A stretch of DNA of 64,000 bases from assembly GCF_000718015.1 (NCBI RefSeq), contig NZ_JODY01000007.1, forward strand, positions 1-64,000, written 5' to 3'. This DNA comes from Streptomyces catenulae. Lineage in GTDB: Bacteria > Actinomycetota > Actinomycetes > Streptomycetales > Streptomycetaceae. The notes beneath the pieces were generated by a model. It was not told where the DNA came from. It was given only the letters and a program-made list of their open reading frames with translations, and did no database searches. This document shows positions 48,701 through 59,162 of this stretch, piece after piece; position 1 is the stretch's first letter; each line of letters begins with the position of its first letter. The position numbers were made by a program, and so were the translations under genes.

Positions 48701-48871
48701 CCGGACCTCCAGCGCCGCCGAACGCAGCACCGCCTCGCCGCCGCGGGCGCCGGGCGCGGCCAGGGCGGTGCCCGCGCCGAGGGGCAGCGCGGCGGCTGCC
48801 GAGGCGAGGGCGGTGGCGGCGACCACCGTCCGCCTGCTGGGGCCGCCCGGATCCGTTCTCTCTTCGTTCAC
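45788..48871 (-). CDS. GH101 endo-alpha-N-acetylgalactosaminidase
   Basis: 1027 residues from the GTG at 48871 (GGGAGG upstream). A twin-arginine-type signal (PSRRTVVAATALASAAAALPLG, then ALAAPG) indicates folded export. The central barrel carries the GH101 signatures: catalytic Asp in LTTLYFDVFRESGWNSD and acid/base Glu in GWQVASEWGHGLE, plus LLKGYQSEGHDSAHPDY. The C-terminal part (about 640-1027) has galactose-binding-like beta-sandwich domains. The family releases the core-1 disaccharide Gal-beta-1,3-GalNAc from Ser/Thr of mucin-type glycoproteins. The GH35 gene 2 kb away could then split that disaccharide. Accessory gene, secreted. Confidence 0.9.
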   Translation of the reverse strand: MNEERTDPGGPSRRTVVAATALASAAAALPLGAGTALAAPGARGGEAVLRSAALEVRVATGFPQIVAYTDRAGGAVLHGRRDPVREVLIDGRAHTPEVTHRLAADRATYTLDLGSGTRIGVEIAVTGPTVTWRVTGIEESAALPVGTLEIPGLALLGVRSDQPGAQLLAARIDLDKSRSGDTLVTPRPDGVPEAEPTGCAYAVVATGQLAAAVETNTVQDTPTAATSWENGRLWRQTVRADGHLAAWVGPGQWTHRAKGAPRDATEPLPYATVVVTGDRNGDGVADWQDGAAALRDIAVTPAGADTQHLRVVPHIPFNFASQATNPFLATLDDVKRIALATDGLRQFTLLKGYQSEGHDSAHPDYAGNYNVRAGGLGDLNALLRAGKTWGSDFAVHVNATESYPEAHAFSEELVDTADEQWDWLDQSYRIDARRDLLSGNIAARLARLRAETDPGLTTLYFDVFRESGWNSDRLQRHLRDQGWQVASEWGHGLERSSLWSHWANETDYGPDTSRGINSRLIRFVRNHHKDVFADKWPTLLGAPRMGNFAGWTGKTDWYAFLAIVWRDALPAKYLQAYPIRTWGAHEITFEGPGRTAVSDADGVRRITTDGRTVLDGDRYLLPWEPRRATDPAKLYHYNPDGGASSWQLPRGWADATAVYVYRLTDRGRAAERRLPVRGGRITLDAEPGTAYVVYRRRAPALREPHWGEGTAVADPGFHGGTAHWRTEGPVSVVTSALGDPELVVAAGAAATVSQRLDRLPPGDYAASVQIEVGERAGQRRRAALEVRTADGTRAANWTDTSTAVNHVAADRKHGTRFQRLTTRFTVPEGGGPVTLALTAVAGTPRVRFDNVRVVRAGHSVRPGTLVYEDFAHVPQGWGVFVKGDAGGATDPRTHLSARHAPYTRRGWNGKAVDDVLDGAASLKSRGENPGVVYRTVAHTVRFRPGRRYRVSFSYVNEKAGQYAWLTAVDEPAPRELDRHPLPVATAPATFTHEFTAPDGGETWVGLRKTGDDDRAECVLDRFEVREV

Positions 48872-48944
48872 GCGCGCTGTCCTCCCTGATCGCGGCCGCG
48901 GGGCTGTCGCCGGACAGCGTGCGGCCGGTGGGGCGGACGCGCCT

Positions 48945-48972
48945 ATGGACAAAGGAGGGAGAGCAGTTGGAC
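48945..48972 (-). promoter_or_regulatory. Shared direct-repeat motif upstream of GH101
   Basis: Minus strand GTCCAA (48972-48967) and TTTGTCCAT (48953-48945), GTCCA units 22 bp apart. The same two elements precede the GH35 gene with a 21-bp period, at almost the same distance from the start codon (about 70 bp). Confidence 0.55.
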
Positions 48973-49041
48973 TAACGCGGGCGGGGCGTACGCGGGCGGG
49001 CCGACCGCCACGCGGCCCGTCCCCGCGGGCACCCACGCGCA

Positions 49042-49080
49042 CCGCCCCGGTACCGGCGGGGCGGGCCGGTACCGGGGCGG
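49042..49080 (-). terminator. Trypsin gene terminator
   Basis: Perfect 16-bp inverted repeat CCGCCCCGGTACCGGC / GCCGGTACCGGGGCGG with loop GGGGCGG, 66 bp after the stop of the trypsin gene. Confidence 0.85.
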
Positions 49081-49145
49081 TCGGGGTGCGGCGGCGGACC
49101 CGGGGGAAGTCCGCCGCCGCGCTGTGGGGAGCGCGTCCCCGCGGG

Positions 49146-50812
<1,667 letters not shown>

Positions 50813-50890
50813 GGCCACCCCGAACCGTCCGCACGGCGGCGCGCCACTCCCCGCGGCGCCGCGGCGGACGCCGGGCCGGGGCGGGGCGGA

Positions 50891-50927
50891 AGAGGCACCG
50901 CGGCGTGTGGGGCGCCGCGGTACCTCT
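50891..50927 (+). terminator. Terminator after the lipoprotein gene
   Basis: Stem of 15 bp with one mismatch, AGAGGCACCGCGGCG / CGCCGCGGTACCTCT, loop TGTGGGG, 79 bp after the lipoprotein stop. Confidence 0.75.
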
Positions 50928-51052
50928 CCCTCCCCGCCCCGGTCCGCTTCTCCGTGACGACGGGCCCCGGCCACGGGGCGCGCCGGACGGCGCCGCTCCC
51001 CCACCACCCGGGCGCCGCGCCCGCCACGGGCCCGGGAGCGCACGCCACCCCC

Positions 51053-51064
51053 TAGGCTCACGCC
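51053..51064 (+). promoter_or_regulatory. -10 box of a leaderless transcript
   Basis: TAGGCT (51053-51058) ends 6 nt before the ATG at 51065 and no Shine-Dalgarno sequence is present, so the mRNA probably starts at the A of the ATG. Confidence 0.55.
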
Positions 51065-51550
51065 ATGAGCCCCTCCATCGCCCGTAACACCCGAGTCGAG
51101 CTGCCCGAGCTGCTGGAGTTCGTCCGCCCCCGGCACCGCGCGATCCTGCTGACCCGCCGCTCCGACGGCACCCCGCAGGGCTCGCCGCTGACCTGCGGGG
51201 TGGACGACGACGGACGGCTGGTCATGTCGACGTACCCCGAACGCGCCAAGGTCCGCAACGCCCGCCGGGCGCCGTCGGTCAGCGTGATCGTGCTGTCCGA
51301 CGAGTGGAACGGCCCGTGGGTGCAGATCGACGGCGAGGCCGAGGTGCTCGACGTACCGGAGTCCATCGAGCCGCTGGTCGAGTACTACCGCAACATCGCC
51401 GGTACCCACCCGGACTGGGACGAGTACCGGCAGGCCATGCGGGACCAGGGGAAATCCCTGATCCGGGTGATCCCGCGGCGCTGGGGCCCGATCGCCACCG
51501 GCGGCTTCCCCGCCCGGTTGGCGGCCGAGGACGGCGGTTCCGGGGAGTGA
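51065..51550 (+). CDS. PPOX-class F420-dependent oxidoreductase
   Basis: 161 residues. Split beta-barrel flavin-fold: FVRPRHRAILLTRRSDGTPQGSPLTCGVDDDGRLVMSTYPERAKVRNARRAPSVSVIV in pieces, then PWVQIDGEAEVLD. The pattern (TxxxDGxPxxSPL, then KxRNxRRxPxVxV) is that of actinobacterial PPOX-class proteins that use deazaflavin F420 (or FMN) to reduce small molecules. No signal peptide. Substrate unknown. Apparently leaderless. Confidence 0.9.
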   Translation: MSPSIARNTRVELPELLEFVRPRHRAILLTRRSDGTPQGSPLTCGVDDDGRLVMSTYPERAKVRNARRAPSVSVIVLSDEWNGPWVQIDGEAEVLDVPESIEPLVEYYRNIAGTHPDWDEYRQAMRDQGKSLIRVIPRRWGPIATGGFPARLAAEDGGSGE

Positions 51551-51553
51551 GGA

Positions 51554-51641
51554 CGGGCCGCCCCGCCCCGGCGTGGGGCGGGTGGCCCGCCAAGAGACGC
51601 GCGACGCCCGCCTGCCGGTCGGGGAATCAGGCAGGCGTCGC
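51554..51641. terminator. Paired hairpins between convergent genes
   Basis: Two stems lie between the F420 enzyme (plus) and gltD (minus). The first is CGGGCC..CCCGCCCC with GGGGCGGG..GGCCCG (51554-51588), with a small internal loop. The second is GCGAC..GCCTGCC with GGCAGGC..GTCGC (51601-51641), with a 4-nt bulge. Probably a bidirectional terminator region. Confidence 0.6.
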
Positions 51642-51715
51642 GGTATGGGCCCCGGTATCGCTCCCGGGACCCATGCCGCCGTACGCCGTTGTACGGGACA
51701 GCGGGGGACGTACCG

Positions 51716-53176
51716 TCACACGGCGAGTGCGCGGTCCGTCGGCTTGATCGGCGCCGGCAGGGCGCTGGCACCGGTGAGGAAGCGGTCCACCCCGCGGGCG
51801 GCGGAGCGCCCCTCGGCGATGGCCCACACGATGAGCGACTGGCCGCGCCCCGCGTCACCGGCGACGAACACGCCGGGGACGTTGGTGGCGAACTCCGCGT
51901 CACGGGCGATGTTCCCCCGGGCGTCCAGCTCCAGGCCGAACTGCTCGACCAGCCCGTTCTCCCGGTCGGTGCCGGTGAAGCCCATCGCGAGGGTGACCAG
52001 CTGCGCGGGGATCTTCCGCTCGGTGCCGGGCTTCTGCACCAACTTACCGTCCGTGAACTCCACCTCCGTCAGGTGCAGCCACTGGACGTTGCCGTCCTCG
52101 TCGCCCTCGAAGTGGGTGGTGGAGACGGAGTAGATCCGCTCGCCGCCCTCCTCGTGCGCGGAGGTGACCTTGTAGAGCATCGGGAAGGTCGGCCACGGCT
52201 GGCCCGCGGTGCGCTCCTCGCCCGGCCGCGGCATGATCTCCAGCTGGGTGACGGACGCCGCGCCCTGCCGGTGGGCGGTGCCGACACAGTCCGCGCCGGT
52301 GTCACCGCCGCCGATGACGACGACGTGCTTACCCTCGGCGGTGATCGGGGCGACGGTCAGATCGCCCTCCTGCACCTTGTTGGCGAGCGGCAGGTACTCC
52401 ATCGCGAAGTGGATGCCGTTCAGCTCCCGGCCGGGCACCGGCAGATCCCGGGAGGTGGTGGCGCCCGCCGCGATGACGACGGCGTCGTACCGCTTGCGCA
52501 GCTTCTTCGCGTCGATGTCGCGGCCGATCTCCGTCTCGGTCCGGAACTTGGTGCCCTCCGCCCGCATCTGCTCGATCCGGCGGTTGATGTGCCGCTTCTC
52601 CATCTTGAACTCGGGGATGCCGTACCGCAGCAACCCGCCGATCCGGTCGGCCCGCTCGTAGACCGCGACGGTGTGCCCGGCGCGGGTCAGCTGCTGGGCG
52701 GCGGCGAGCCCCGCCGGTCCGGAGCCGATGACGGCGACGGTCTTGCCGGAGAGCCGCTCGGGCGGCTGCGGGGTGACGTCGCCGCTGTCCCACGCCTTGT
52801 CGATGATGGTGACCTCGACGTTCTTGATGGTCACCGGCTGCTGGTTGATGCCGAGGACGCACGCCGCCTCACAGGGCGCCGGGCACAGCCGCCCGGTGAA
52901 CTCCGGGAAGTTGTTGGTGGCGTGCAGCCGCTCGGACGCGGCGCTCCAGTCGTCGCGCCAGGCGTAGTCGTTCCACTCGGGGATGAGGTTCCCCAGCGGG
53001 CAGCCGTTGTGGCAGAACGGGATGCCGCAGTCCATACAGCGCGACGCCTGCTCGCTGATGATCGGCAGCAGGGCGCCGGGCCGGTAGACCTCGTTCCAGT
53101 CCTGGACGCGCTCGGGCACGGGACGGGCCGTGGCGACCTCACGGTCGTGGTTGAGGAAGCCCTTCGGGTCAGCCAT
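51716..53176 (-). CDS. gltD: Glutamate synthase small subunit
   Basis: 486 residues. Beta subunit of NADPH-dependent glutamate synthase; oxidises NADPH and feeds electrons to GltB. N-terminal Cys clusters for [4Fe-4S] centres: [17 protein letters not shown] and [17 protein letters not shown] site [17 protein letters not shown] and NADPH site [16 protein letters not shown]-terminal [28 protein letters not shown]. The ATG at 53176 overlaps the gltB stop by 8 nt (ATGGCTGA), so synthesis of the two subunits is coupled. Confidence 0.97.
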   Translation of the reverse strand: MADPKGFLNHDREVATARPVPERVQDWNEVYRPGALLPIISEQASRCMDCGIPFCHNGCPLGNLIPEWNDYAWRDDWSAASERLHATNNFPEFTGRLCPAPCEAACVLGINQQPVTIKNVEVTIIDKAWDSGDVTPQPPERLSGKTVAVIGSGPAGLAAAQQLTRAGHTVAVYERADRIGGLLRYGIPEFKMEKRHINRRIEQMRAEGTKFRTETEIGRDIDAKKLRKRYDAVVIAAGATTSRDLPVPGRELNGIHFAMEYLPLANKVQEGDLTVAPITAEGKHVVVIGGGDTGADCVGTAHRQGAASVTQLEIMPRPGEERTAGQPWPTFPMLYKVTSAHEEGGERIYSVSTTHFEGDEDGNVQWLHLTEVEFTDGKLVQKPGTERKIPAQLVTLAMGFTGTDRENGLVEQFGLELDARGNIARDAEFATNVPGVFVAGDAGRGQSLIVWAIAEGRSAARGVDRFLTGASALPAPIKPTDRALAV

Positions 53177-56100
53177 GGGTCGCCGCCTCCATCATCTTCT
53201 CGTGGGTCTCGGACTCGGAGAGCCCGGCCTGCTCGGCGGCTTCCTTGGCGGCGAGCACTGCCTGGTAGGTGGGCGGGACGACCTTGCTGAAGCGGGCAGC
53301 GGCGGCGTCCCAGTCGGCGAGGAGCTTGGCGGCGACGGTCGAGCCGGTCTCCTCCTGATGGCGGCGCACCACCGTGCGCAGCCACTCCTTGTCGGTGTCG
53401 TCCAGCGGACGCACCGCCCCGGCCAGCTCCTTGTTGACGTGCGCGGGGTCGAGGTCGACGACGTACGCGGAGCCGCCCGACATCCCGGCGGCGAAGTTGC
53501 GGCCGGTCTCGCCGAGGACGACGGCGCTGCCGCCGGTCATGTACTCGCAGCCGTGGTCGCCGACGCCCTCGGAGACCACCGTGGCGCCGGAGTTACGGAC
53601 GCAGAACCGCTCCCCGACCCGGCCCCGCAGGTACAGCTCGCCGCCGGTGGCGCCGTAGGCGAGGGTGTTGCCCGCGATGGTGGAGTACTCCGCGAGATGG
53701 TCGGCGCCGCGGTCCGGGCGGACCACGATGCGGCCGCCGGAGAGCCCCTTGCCGACGTAGTCGTTGGCGTCGCCCTCCAGGCGCAGCGTGACGCCGCGCG
53801 GCAGGAACGCGCCGAAGGACTGTCCGGCGGAGCCGGTGAAGGTGAGGTCGACGGTGTCGTCGGGGAGCCCGGCGCCGCCGAACTTCTTGGTGACCTCGTG
53901 GCCGAGCATGGTGCCGACGGTGCGGTTGATGTTGCGGATCGCGAGCTGGGCCCGGACCGGCTGCGCCTCCTCGGCGGTCTCCGCGGACAGCGCGTCGGCG
54001 GCGAGCCGGATCAGCTCGTTGTCCAGCGCCTTCGCCAGCCCGTGGTCCTGGCCGGTGGCCTGGTGGCGGACGGCGCCCTCGGGCAGCTCGGGGACGTGCA
54101 GCAGCGGCGCGAGGTCGAGGCCCTGGGCCTTCCAGTGGTCCACCGCCCGTGTGGTGTCGAGGAGTTCGGCGTGGCCGATCGCCTCGTCGAGGGTGTAAAA
54201 GCCCAGCTCGGCGAGGAGTTCGCGGACCTCCTCGGCGATGAACTCGAAGAAGTTGACGACGTACTCGGCCTTGCCGCTGAACCGCTCGCGCAGCACCGGG
54301 TTCTGGGTGGCGATACCGACCGGGCAGGTGTCGAGGTGGCAGACGCGCATCATCACGCAGCCGGAGACGACCAGCGGCGCGGTCGCGAAACCGAACTCCT
54401 CGGCGCCCAGCAGCGCCGCGATGACCACGTCCCGGCCGGTCTTCAGCTGACCGTCGGTCTGCACCACGATCCGGTCGCGCAACCCGTTGAGCAGCAGCGT
54501 CTGCTGTGCCTCGGCCAGCCCCAGCTCCCAGGGGCCGCCCGCGTGCTTGAGGGAGGTGAGCGGGGAGGCGCCCGTACCGCCGTCGTGGCCGGAGATGAGG
54601 ACGACGTCCGCGTGCGCCTTGGAGACACCGGCGGCGACGGTGCCGACGCCGACCTCGGAGACCAGCTTGACGTGGATCCGCGCCGCCGGGTTGGCGTTCT
54701 TCAGGTCGTGGATCAGCTGCGCGAGATCCTCGATGGAGTAGATGTCGTGGTGCGGCGGCGGGGAGATCAGGCCGACGCCGGGCGTCGAGTGCCGGGTCTT
54801 CGCCACCCACGGGTAGACCTTGTGGCCGGGCAGCTGACCGCCCTCGCCGGGCTTGGCGCCCTGGGCCATCTTGATCTGGATGTCGTCGGCGTTGACGAGG
54901 TACTCGCTGGTCACCCCGAAGCGGCCGGAGGCGACCTGCTTGATGGACGAGCGGCGCGCCGGGTCGTACAGCCGCTCCGGGTCCTCGCCGCCCTCACCGG
55001 TGTTGGACTTGCCGCCCAGCCGGTTCATGGCGATCGCCAGCGTCTCGTGCGCCTCCTGCGAGATGGAGCCGTACGACATGGCGCCGGTGGAGAACCGCTT
55101 GACCAGCTCGGAGGCGGGTTCGACCTCGTCGATCGGCACCGCCGGGCGGTCCGCCTTGAGGCCGAAGAGGCCGCGCAGCGTCATCAGCCGCTCGGACTGC
55201 TCGTTCACCCGGTCCGTGTACTGCTTGAAGATGTCGTAGCGGCGGGCGCGGGTGGAGTGCTGGAGCCGGAAGACGGTGTCCGGGTCGAAGAGGTGCGGTT
55301 CGCCCTCGCGGCGCCACTGGTACTCGCCGCCGATCTCCAGCGCGCGGTGGCTGGCGGCGATGCCGGACGCCGGGTACGCCTTGGCGTGCCTCGCCGCGAC
55401 CTCCTCGGCGACGATGTCCAGGCCCGCGCCGCCGATCTTGGTGGCGGTGCCGTGGAAGTAGGTGTCGACGAACGCGTCGTCCAGCCCGACCGCCTCGAAG
55501 ACCTGCGCGCCGCGGTAGGAGGCGACGGTCGAGATGCCCATCTTGGACATGACCTTCAGGACGCCCTTGCCGAGCGCCTTGATGAGGTTGCGGATGGCGG
55601 CCTCGGGGTCGGTGCCCGCGGGCAGGAAGGTCCCGGCGCGGACCAGGTCCTCGACGGACTCCATCGCCAGGTACGGGTTGACCGCGGCGGCGCCGTAGCC
55701 GATCAGCAGCGCGACATGGTGCACCTCGCGGACGTCCCCCGCCTCGACCAGCAGCCCCACCTGGGTGCGCTGCTTGGTACGGATGAGGTGGTGGTGGACG
55801 GCCGAGGTGAGCAGCAGCGACGGGATCGGGGCGTGCTCGGCGTCGGAGTGCCGGTCGGAGAGGACGATCAGCCGGGCACCGGCCTCGATGGCGGTGGCGG
55901 CCTCCGCGCAGATCTCCGCCAGCCGCGCCGCGAGCGCCTCGCCCCCGCCGCCGACCCGGTAGAGACCGGAGAGCGTCACGGCCTTCATCCCGGGCATGTC
56001 GCCGTCGGCGTTGATGTGGATGAGCTTGGCCAGCTCGTCGTTGTCGATCACCGGGAACGGCAGGGTGACACTGCGGCAGGAGTCCGCGGTCGGCTCCAGC

Positions 56101-57776
56101 AGGTTGCCGGACGGACCGAGCGAGGAGATCAGCGAGGTGACCAGCTCCTCCCGGATGGCGTCCAGCGGCGGGTTGGTGACCTGCGCGAACAGCTGGGTGA
56201 AGTAGTCGAAGAGCAGCCGCGGCCGGGCCGAGAGCGCGGCGATCGGCGAGTCGGTGCCCATCGAACCGATCGGCTCGGCGCCGGAGTTCGCCATCGGCGC
56301 GAGCAGGACCCGCAGCTCCTCCTCGGTGTAGCCGAAGGTCTGCTGGCGGCGGGTGACCGAGGCGTGGGTGTGCACGATGTGCTCGCGCTCGGGCAGGTCG
56401 GCGAGGTCGATCAGCCCCTCGTCCAGCCACTCCTGGTACGGGTGGGCACCGGCCAGCTCCGCCTTGATCTCGTCGTCCTCGATGATGCGGTGCTCGGCGG
56501 TGTCGACGAGGAACATCCGGCCCGGCTGGAGGCGGCCCTTGCGGACGACCTTGGCGGGGTCGATGTCGAGGACGCCGACCTCGGAGGAGAGCACGACCAG
56601 CCCGTCGTCGGTGACCCAGTAGCGGCCGGGGCGCAGCCCGTTGCGGTCGAGGACCGCGCCGACCTGCGTACCGTCGGTGAAGGTGACGCACGCCGGGCCG
56701 TCCCAGGGCTCCATCATCGTGGAGTGGTAGCGGTAGAACGCGCGCCGGGCCGGGTCCATCGACGGGGAGTTCTCCCACGCCTCGGGGACCATCATGAGCA
56801 CCGCGTGCGGCAGCGACCGGCCGCCGAGGTGCAGCAGCTCCAGGACCTCGTCGAAGGAGGCGGAGTCGGAGGCGTCCGGCGTACAGACCGGGAAGAGCCG
56901 GTCGACATCCAGATCGCCGAAGAGCCGCGAGGCGAGCTGCGATTCGCGGGCCCGCATCCAGTTGCGGTTCCCCTTGACGGTGTTGATCTCACCGTTGTGC
57001 GCGACGAAGCGGTACGGGTGGGCCAGCGGCCAGCTCGGGAAGGTGTTGGTGGAGAACCGCGAGTGGACCAGGGCGATGGCCGAGGCGAAGCGGCGGTCGG
57101 AGAGGTCCGGGAAGAACGGCTCCAGCTGCCCGGTGGTGAGCATGCCCTTGTAGACCAGGGTGCGGGCGGAGAGCGACGGGAAGTAGACGCCCGTCTCACG
57201 CTCGGCGCGCTTGCGCAGCGCGAACGCCTTGCGGTCCAGCGCCAGCCCGGTGCTCTCCCCATCCGAGACGAACAGCTGGGAGAAGGCCGGCATGGTGGCG
57301 CGGGCGCCGTTGCCGAGGAGCGCCGGGGCGACGGGGACGACGCGCCAGCCGAGGACCGTCAGGCCCTCCTCGGCGGCGATCGTCTCGATCTGCGAGACGG
57401 CGGCAGCCGCCTGCTGGGCCTCGGCGGGCAGGAAGGCGATGCCGACGGCGTATCCGCCGGCCTCGGGGAGGTCGAAGGTGACCTCCTCGCGCAGGAACGC
57501 GTCCGGCACCTGGAGGAGGATGCCCGCGCCGTCGCCCGAATCGGGCTCGGAGCCGGTGGCACCGCGGTGCTCCAGGTTGGTCAGCACCGTGAGCGCCTGC
57601 TCGACCAGCGCGTGACCGGGCTCGCCGGTGAGGGTGGCCACGAAGCCGACACCGCAGGCGTCGTGCTCGTTGCGCGGGTCGTACATCCCCTGCGGGGCGG
57701 GGCGCCCGTCCATGGGCGACCAGGCGGCGCGGGTGGCGCCGGCGGTGGCCGCGGAGTGCGTGGACGCGGAACGCAT
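53169..57776 (-). CDS. gltB: Glutamate synthase large subunit
   Basis: 1535 residues from the ATG at 57776. Makes two glutamates from glutamine and 2-oxoglutarate. A 40-residue propeptide precedes C41 ([13 protein letters not shown]), the N-terminal nucleophile of the class II amidotransferase domain. Then come the central domain, the FMN/2-oxoglutarate synthase domain ([29 protein letters not shown]), the [3Fe-4S] ligands in [15 protein letters not shown], and the C-terminal GXGXG beta-helix ([18 protein letters not shown]). The frame continues upstream to 57965 but this ATG has GGGAG and starts the usual length. The leader carries a GlnR-like site and a hairpin reaching the ribosome-binding site. 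Confidence 0.97.
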   Translation of the reverse strand: MRSASTHSAATAGATRAAWSPMDGRPAPQGMYDPRNEHDACGVGFVATLTGEPGHALVEQALTVLTNLEHRGATGSEPDSGDGAGILLQVPDAFLREEVTFDLPEAGGYAVGIAFLPAEAQQAAAAVSQIETIAAEEGLTVLGWRVVPVAPALLGNGARATMPAFSQLFVSDGESTGLALDRKAFALRKRAERETGVYFPSLSARTLVYKGMLTTGQLEPFFPDLSDRRFASAIALVHSRFSTNTFPSWPLAHPYRFVAHNGEINTVKGNRNWMRARESQLASRLFGDLDVDRLFPVCTPDASDSASFDEVLELLHLGGRSLPHAVLMMVPEAWENSPSMDPARRAFYRYHSTMMEPWDGPACVTFTDGTQVGAVLDRNGLRPGRYWVTDDGLVVLSSEVGVLDIDPAKVVRKGRLQPGRMFLVDTAEHRIIEDDEIKAELAGAHPYQEWLDEGLIDLADLPEREHIVHTHASVTRRQQTFGYTEEELRVLLAPMANSGAEPIGSMGTDSPIAALSARPRLLFDYFTQLFAQVTNPPLDAIREELVTSLISSLGPSGNLLEPTADSCRSVTLPFPVIDNDELAKLIHINADGDMPGMKAVTLSGLYRVGGGGEALAARLAEICAEAATAIEAGARLIVLSDRHSDAEHAPIPSLLLTSAVHHHLIRTKQRTQVGLLVEAGDVREVHHVALLIGYGAAAVNPYLAMESVEDLVRAGTFLPAGTDPEAAIRNLIKALGKGVLKVMSKMGISTVASYRGAQVFEAVGLDDAFVDTYFHGTATKIGGAGLDIVAEEVAARHAKAYPASGIAASHRALEIGGEYQWRREGEPHLFDPDTVFRLQHSTRARRYDIFKQYTDRVNEQSERLMTLRGLFGLKADRPAVPIDEVEPASELVKRFSTGAMSYGSISQEAHETLAIAMNRLGGKSNTGEGGEDPERLYDPARRSSIKQVASGRFGVTSEYLVNADDIQIKMAQGAKPGEGGQLPGHKVYPWVAKTRHSTPGVGLISPPPHHDIYSIEDLAQLIHDLKNANPAARIHVKLVSEVGVGTVAAGVSKAHADVVLISGHDGGTGASPLTSLKHAGGPWELGLAEAQQTLLLNGLRDRIVVQTDGQLKTGRDVVIAALLGAEEFGFATAPLVVSGCVMMRVCHLDTCPVGIATQNPVLRERFSGKAEYVVNFFEFIAEEVRELLAELGFYTLDEAIGHAELLDTTRAVDHWKAQGLDLAPLLHVPELPEGAVRHQATGQDHGLAKALDNELIRLAADALSAETAEEAQPVRAQLAIRNINRTVGTMLGHEVTKKFGGAGLPDDTVDLTFTGSAGQSFGAFLPRGVTLRLEGDANDYVGKGLSGGRIVVRPDRGADHLAEYSTIAGNTLAYGATGGELYLRGRVGERFCVRNSGATVVSEGVGDHGCEYMTGGSAVVLGETGRNFAAGMSGGSAYVVDLDPAHVNKELAGAVRPLDDTDKEWLRTVVRRHQEETGSTVAAKLLADWDAAAARFSKVVPPTYQAVLAAKEAAEQAGLSESETHEKMMEAATHG

Positions 57777-57784
57777 CGGCTCTC

Positions 57785-57827
57785 CCAACGTCGTCGTGGC
57801 ATAGGCACTGCCGAGGGACGACGTTGG
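57785..57827 (-). promoter_or_regulatory. Leader hairpin touching the gltB ribosome-binding site
   Basis: Perfect 11-bp inverted repeat CCAACGTCGTC / GACGACGTTGG with a 21-nt loop. On the mRNA its 3' arm ends in the first bases of the GGGAG Shine-Dalgarno sequence (57786-57782), so folding could limit translation. Confidence 0.5.
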
Positions 57828-57838
57828 CCCTCCGCGAA

Positions 57839-57854
57839 ATTTCGTGCAGGTTAC
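57839..57854 (-). promoter_or_regulatory. GlnR-like binding site
   Basis: Minus strand GTAAC-CTGCAC-GAAAT agrees with one a/b unit of the streptomycete GlnR box (gTnAC-n6-GaAAc) in all but the last base. A second unit is not seen. It lies 63-78 bp before the gltB start. A role in nitrogen control of glutamate synthase is plausible. Confidence 0.5.
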
Positions 57855-58041
57855 AGGATGGCTCGCTTCTCGGGAAGCGGGATAGAGCCTTCCAACATGC
57901 GGACACCGTGACTGCGGTGCGCGAGGTCGCGGACGGACAACCCGGTCCGGAAACGGGGCGCCCACCGGGCGACATTGCCCGTGTGGCGCCCCGGCCTTAT
58001 GCCCGGCGGTCAGCTACATGAAACCGTCGGGTAACTCAATA

Positions 58042-58071
58042 ATTATGCGAGCCCCCGCATGGGAGCGTCAC
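58042..58071 (-). promoter_or_regulatory. Candidate gltB promoter
   Basis: Minus strand GTGACG (58071-58066), 18-nt spacer, CATAAT (58047-58042), within an A/T-rich patch that is unusual for this DNA. Transcription would start near 58035 and give a leader of about 260 nt. Confidence 0.4.
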
Positions 58072-58808
58072 CCTACGACTGTTCCGAACACCGTTCCCAG
58101 GATGTACGTCACACCCGCGGCGGCGCCACCGAGGAGCAGCTGCCGCACCCCGCTGAACCACCACGAGCGGGCCGTCACCCGCGCCACGACCGCCCCGCAC
58201 GCGAAGAGTCCGATCAGCGCCAGCACCACCGCGGGCCACAGCGCGGAAGCGCCCAACAGGTAAGGAAGTACGGGCAGCAACGCGCCCAGCGCAAAGGATC
58301 CGAAGGAGGACACCGCGGCGACGGTGGGCGACGGAAGGTCGGACGGATCGACGCCCAGCTCCTCGCGGGCGTGGATCTCCAGCGCCTGCTCGGGGTCGCG
58401 GGAGAGCTGTTCGGCGACCTTCCGGGCCAGCTCCGGCTCCACCCCGCGCGAGACGTAGAGGGCGGCGAGTTCGTCCCGCTCGTCCTTCGGGTGCTTCCGC
58501 AGCTCGGCGCGTTCGATGTCCAGCTCGGCGAGGACCAGCTCCCGCTGGGAGGCGACCGAGGTGTACTCACCGGCGGCCATCGAGAAGGCACCGGCGGCGA
58601 GCCCCGCCAGCCCGGTGATGATGAGCGTCTGCTGGGAGACCGCGCCACCGGCGACGCCGGTCATCAGCGCGAGGTTCGAGACCAGCCCGTCCATGGCGCC
58701 GAAGACGGCGGGGCGCAGCCAGCCGCCGTTGACGTCGCGGTGGGTGTGGTTGTCGCGGTGGGCGACGTGGGTCGGCGCCGAGGCATCCATGACATCGGTG
58801 ACGGACAT
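58068..58808 (-). CDS. VIT1/CCC1 family metal transporter
   Basis: 246 residues of the vacuolar iron transporter-like family: N-terminal His-rich stretch (HVAHRDNHTHRDVNGG), then helix 1 with VFGAMDGLVSNLALMTGVAGG and helix 2 GLAAGAFSMAAGEYTSVASQRE, which are the family hallmarks. A charged cytoplasmic segment with many Glu (ELDIERAELRKHPKDERDELAAL) may bind metal, and three C-terminal helices follow. Plant and yeast relatives move Fe(II) or Mn(II) as H+ antiporters. Bacterial function is presumed iron or manganese export. Single gene upstream of the gltB control region. Confidence 0.9.
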   Translation of the reverse strand: MSVTDVMDASAPTHVAHRDNHTHRDVNGGWLRPAVFGAMDGLVSNLALMTGVAGGAVSQQTLIITGLAGLAAGAFSMAAGEYTSVASQRELVLAELDIERAELRKHPKDERDELAALYVSRGVEPELARKVAEQLSRDPEQALEIHAREELGVDPSDLPSPTVAAVSSFGSFALGALLPVLPYLLGASALWPAVVLALIGLFACGAVVARVTARSWWFSGVRQLLLGGAAAGVTYILGTVFGTVVG

Positions 58809-59087
58809 AGGGACCTGCTCCCTTCGACGAGGTGTGGGCCGCTGTTCGGCACTTTCCCCTCCAACACCTCGAAACTAGGCGTGACGCCCCCTCCACCGCT
58901 AGCAAGGAAGGCCGAACTTACCTCTCTGACCTGCGGTTTTGTCCGGGCGTCGGGGGTGAGATCCCGATCACAGGCCGCTGCGGGGCACCGTGACGACGGT
59001 CTGCGCGACGCCGTTCGGGTGAACGGCAGCACCGGTCCGGCCGGGCGCCGGGCGCGGGCGGCGCGCACCGCCGTGGGCGCACACGAC

Positions 59088-59127
59088 ACCGCGCCGGGCG
59101 GAACCCCTGGGTTCCGCCCGGCGCGGT
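59088..59127 (-). terminator. lgt terminator
   Basis: Perfect 19-bp inverted repeat (arms 59088-59106 and 59109-59127, starting ACCGCGCCGG) with a 2-nt centre, 36 bp after the lgt stop. The longest stem in the window. Confidence 0.88.
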
Positions 59128-59162
59128 GGTGGGATACGGCCGCCGCCCGGGGCGACGGCGGC

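Larger units (their letters stand above)
57777..58067 (-). promoter_or_regulatory. gltB leader and control region
   Basis: 291 bp between gltB and the VIT1-like gene. From gltB outward: hairpin 57785-57827; GlnR-like site 57839-57854, which overlaps the palindrome CGAAATTTCG (57835-57844); small hairpin CGCTTC-TCGG-GAAGCG (57864-57879); and a promoter-like pair at 58042-58071 that overlaps the stop of the upstream gene. Confidence 0.55.

Noticed and set aside
53130..57911. 1593-codon plus-strand frame opposite gltB
   Set aside because: Exact antisense of gltB; composition (Val/Gly/Asp/Arg-rich) is that of a shadow of a high-GC gene.
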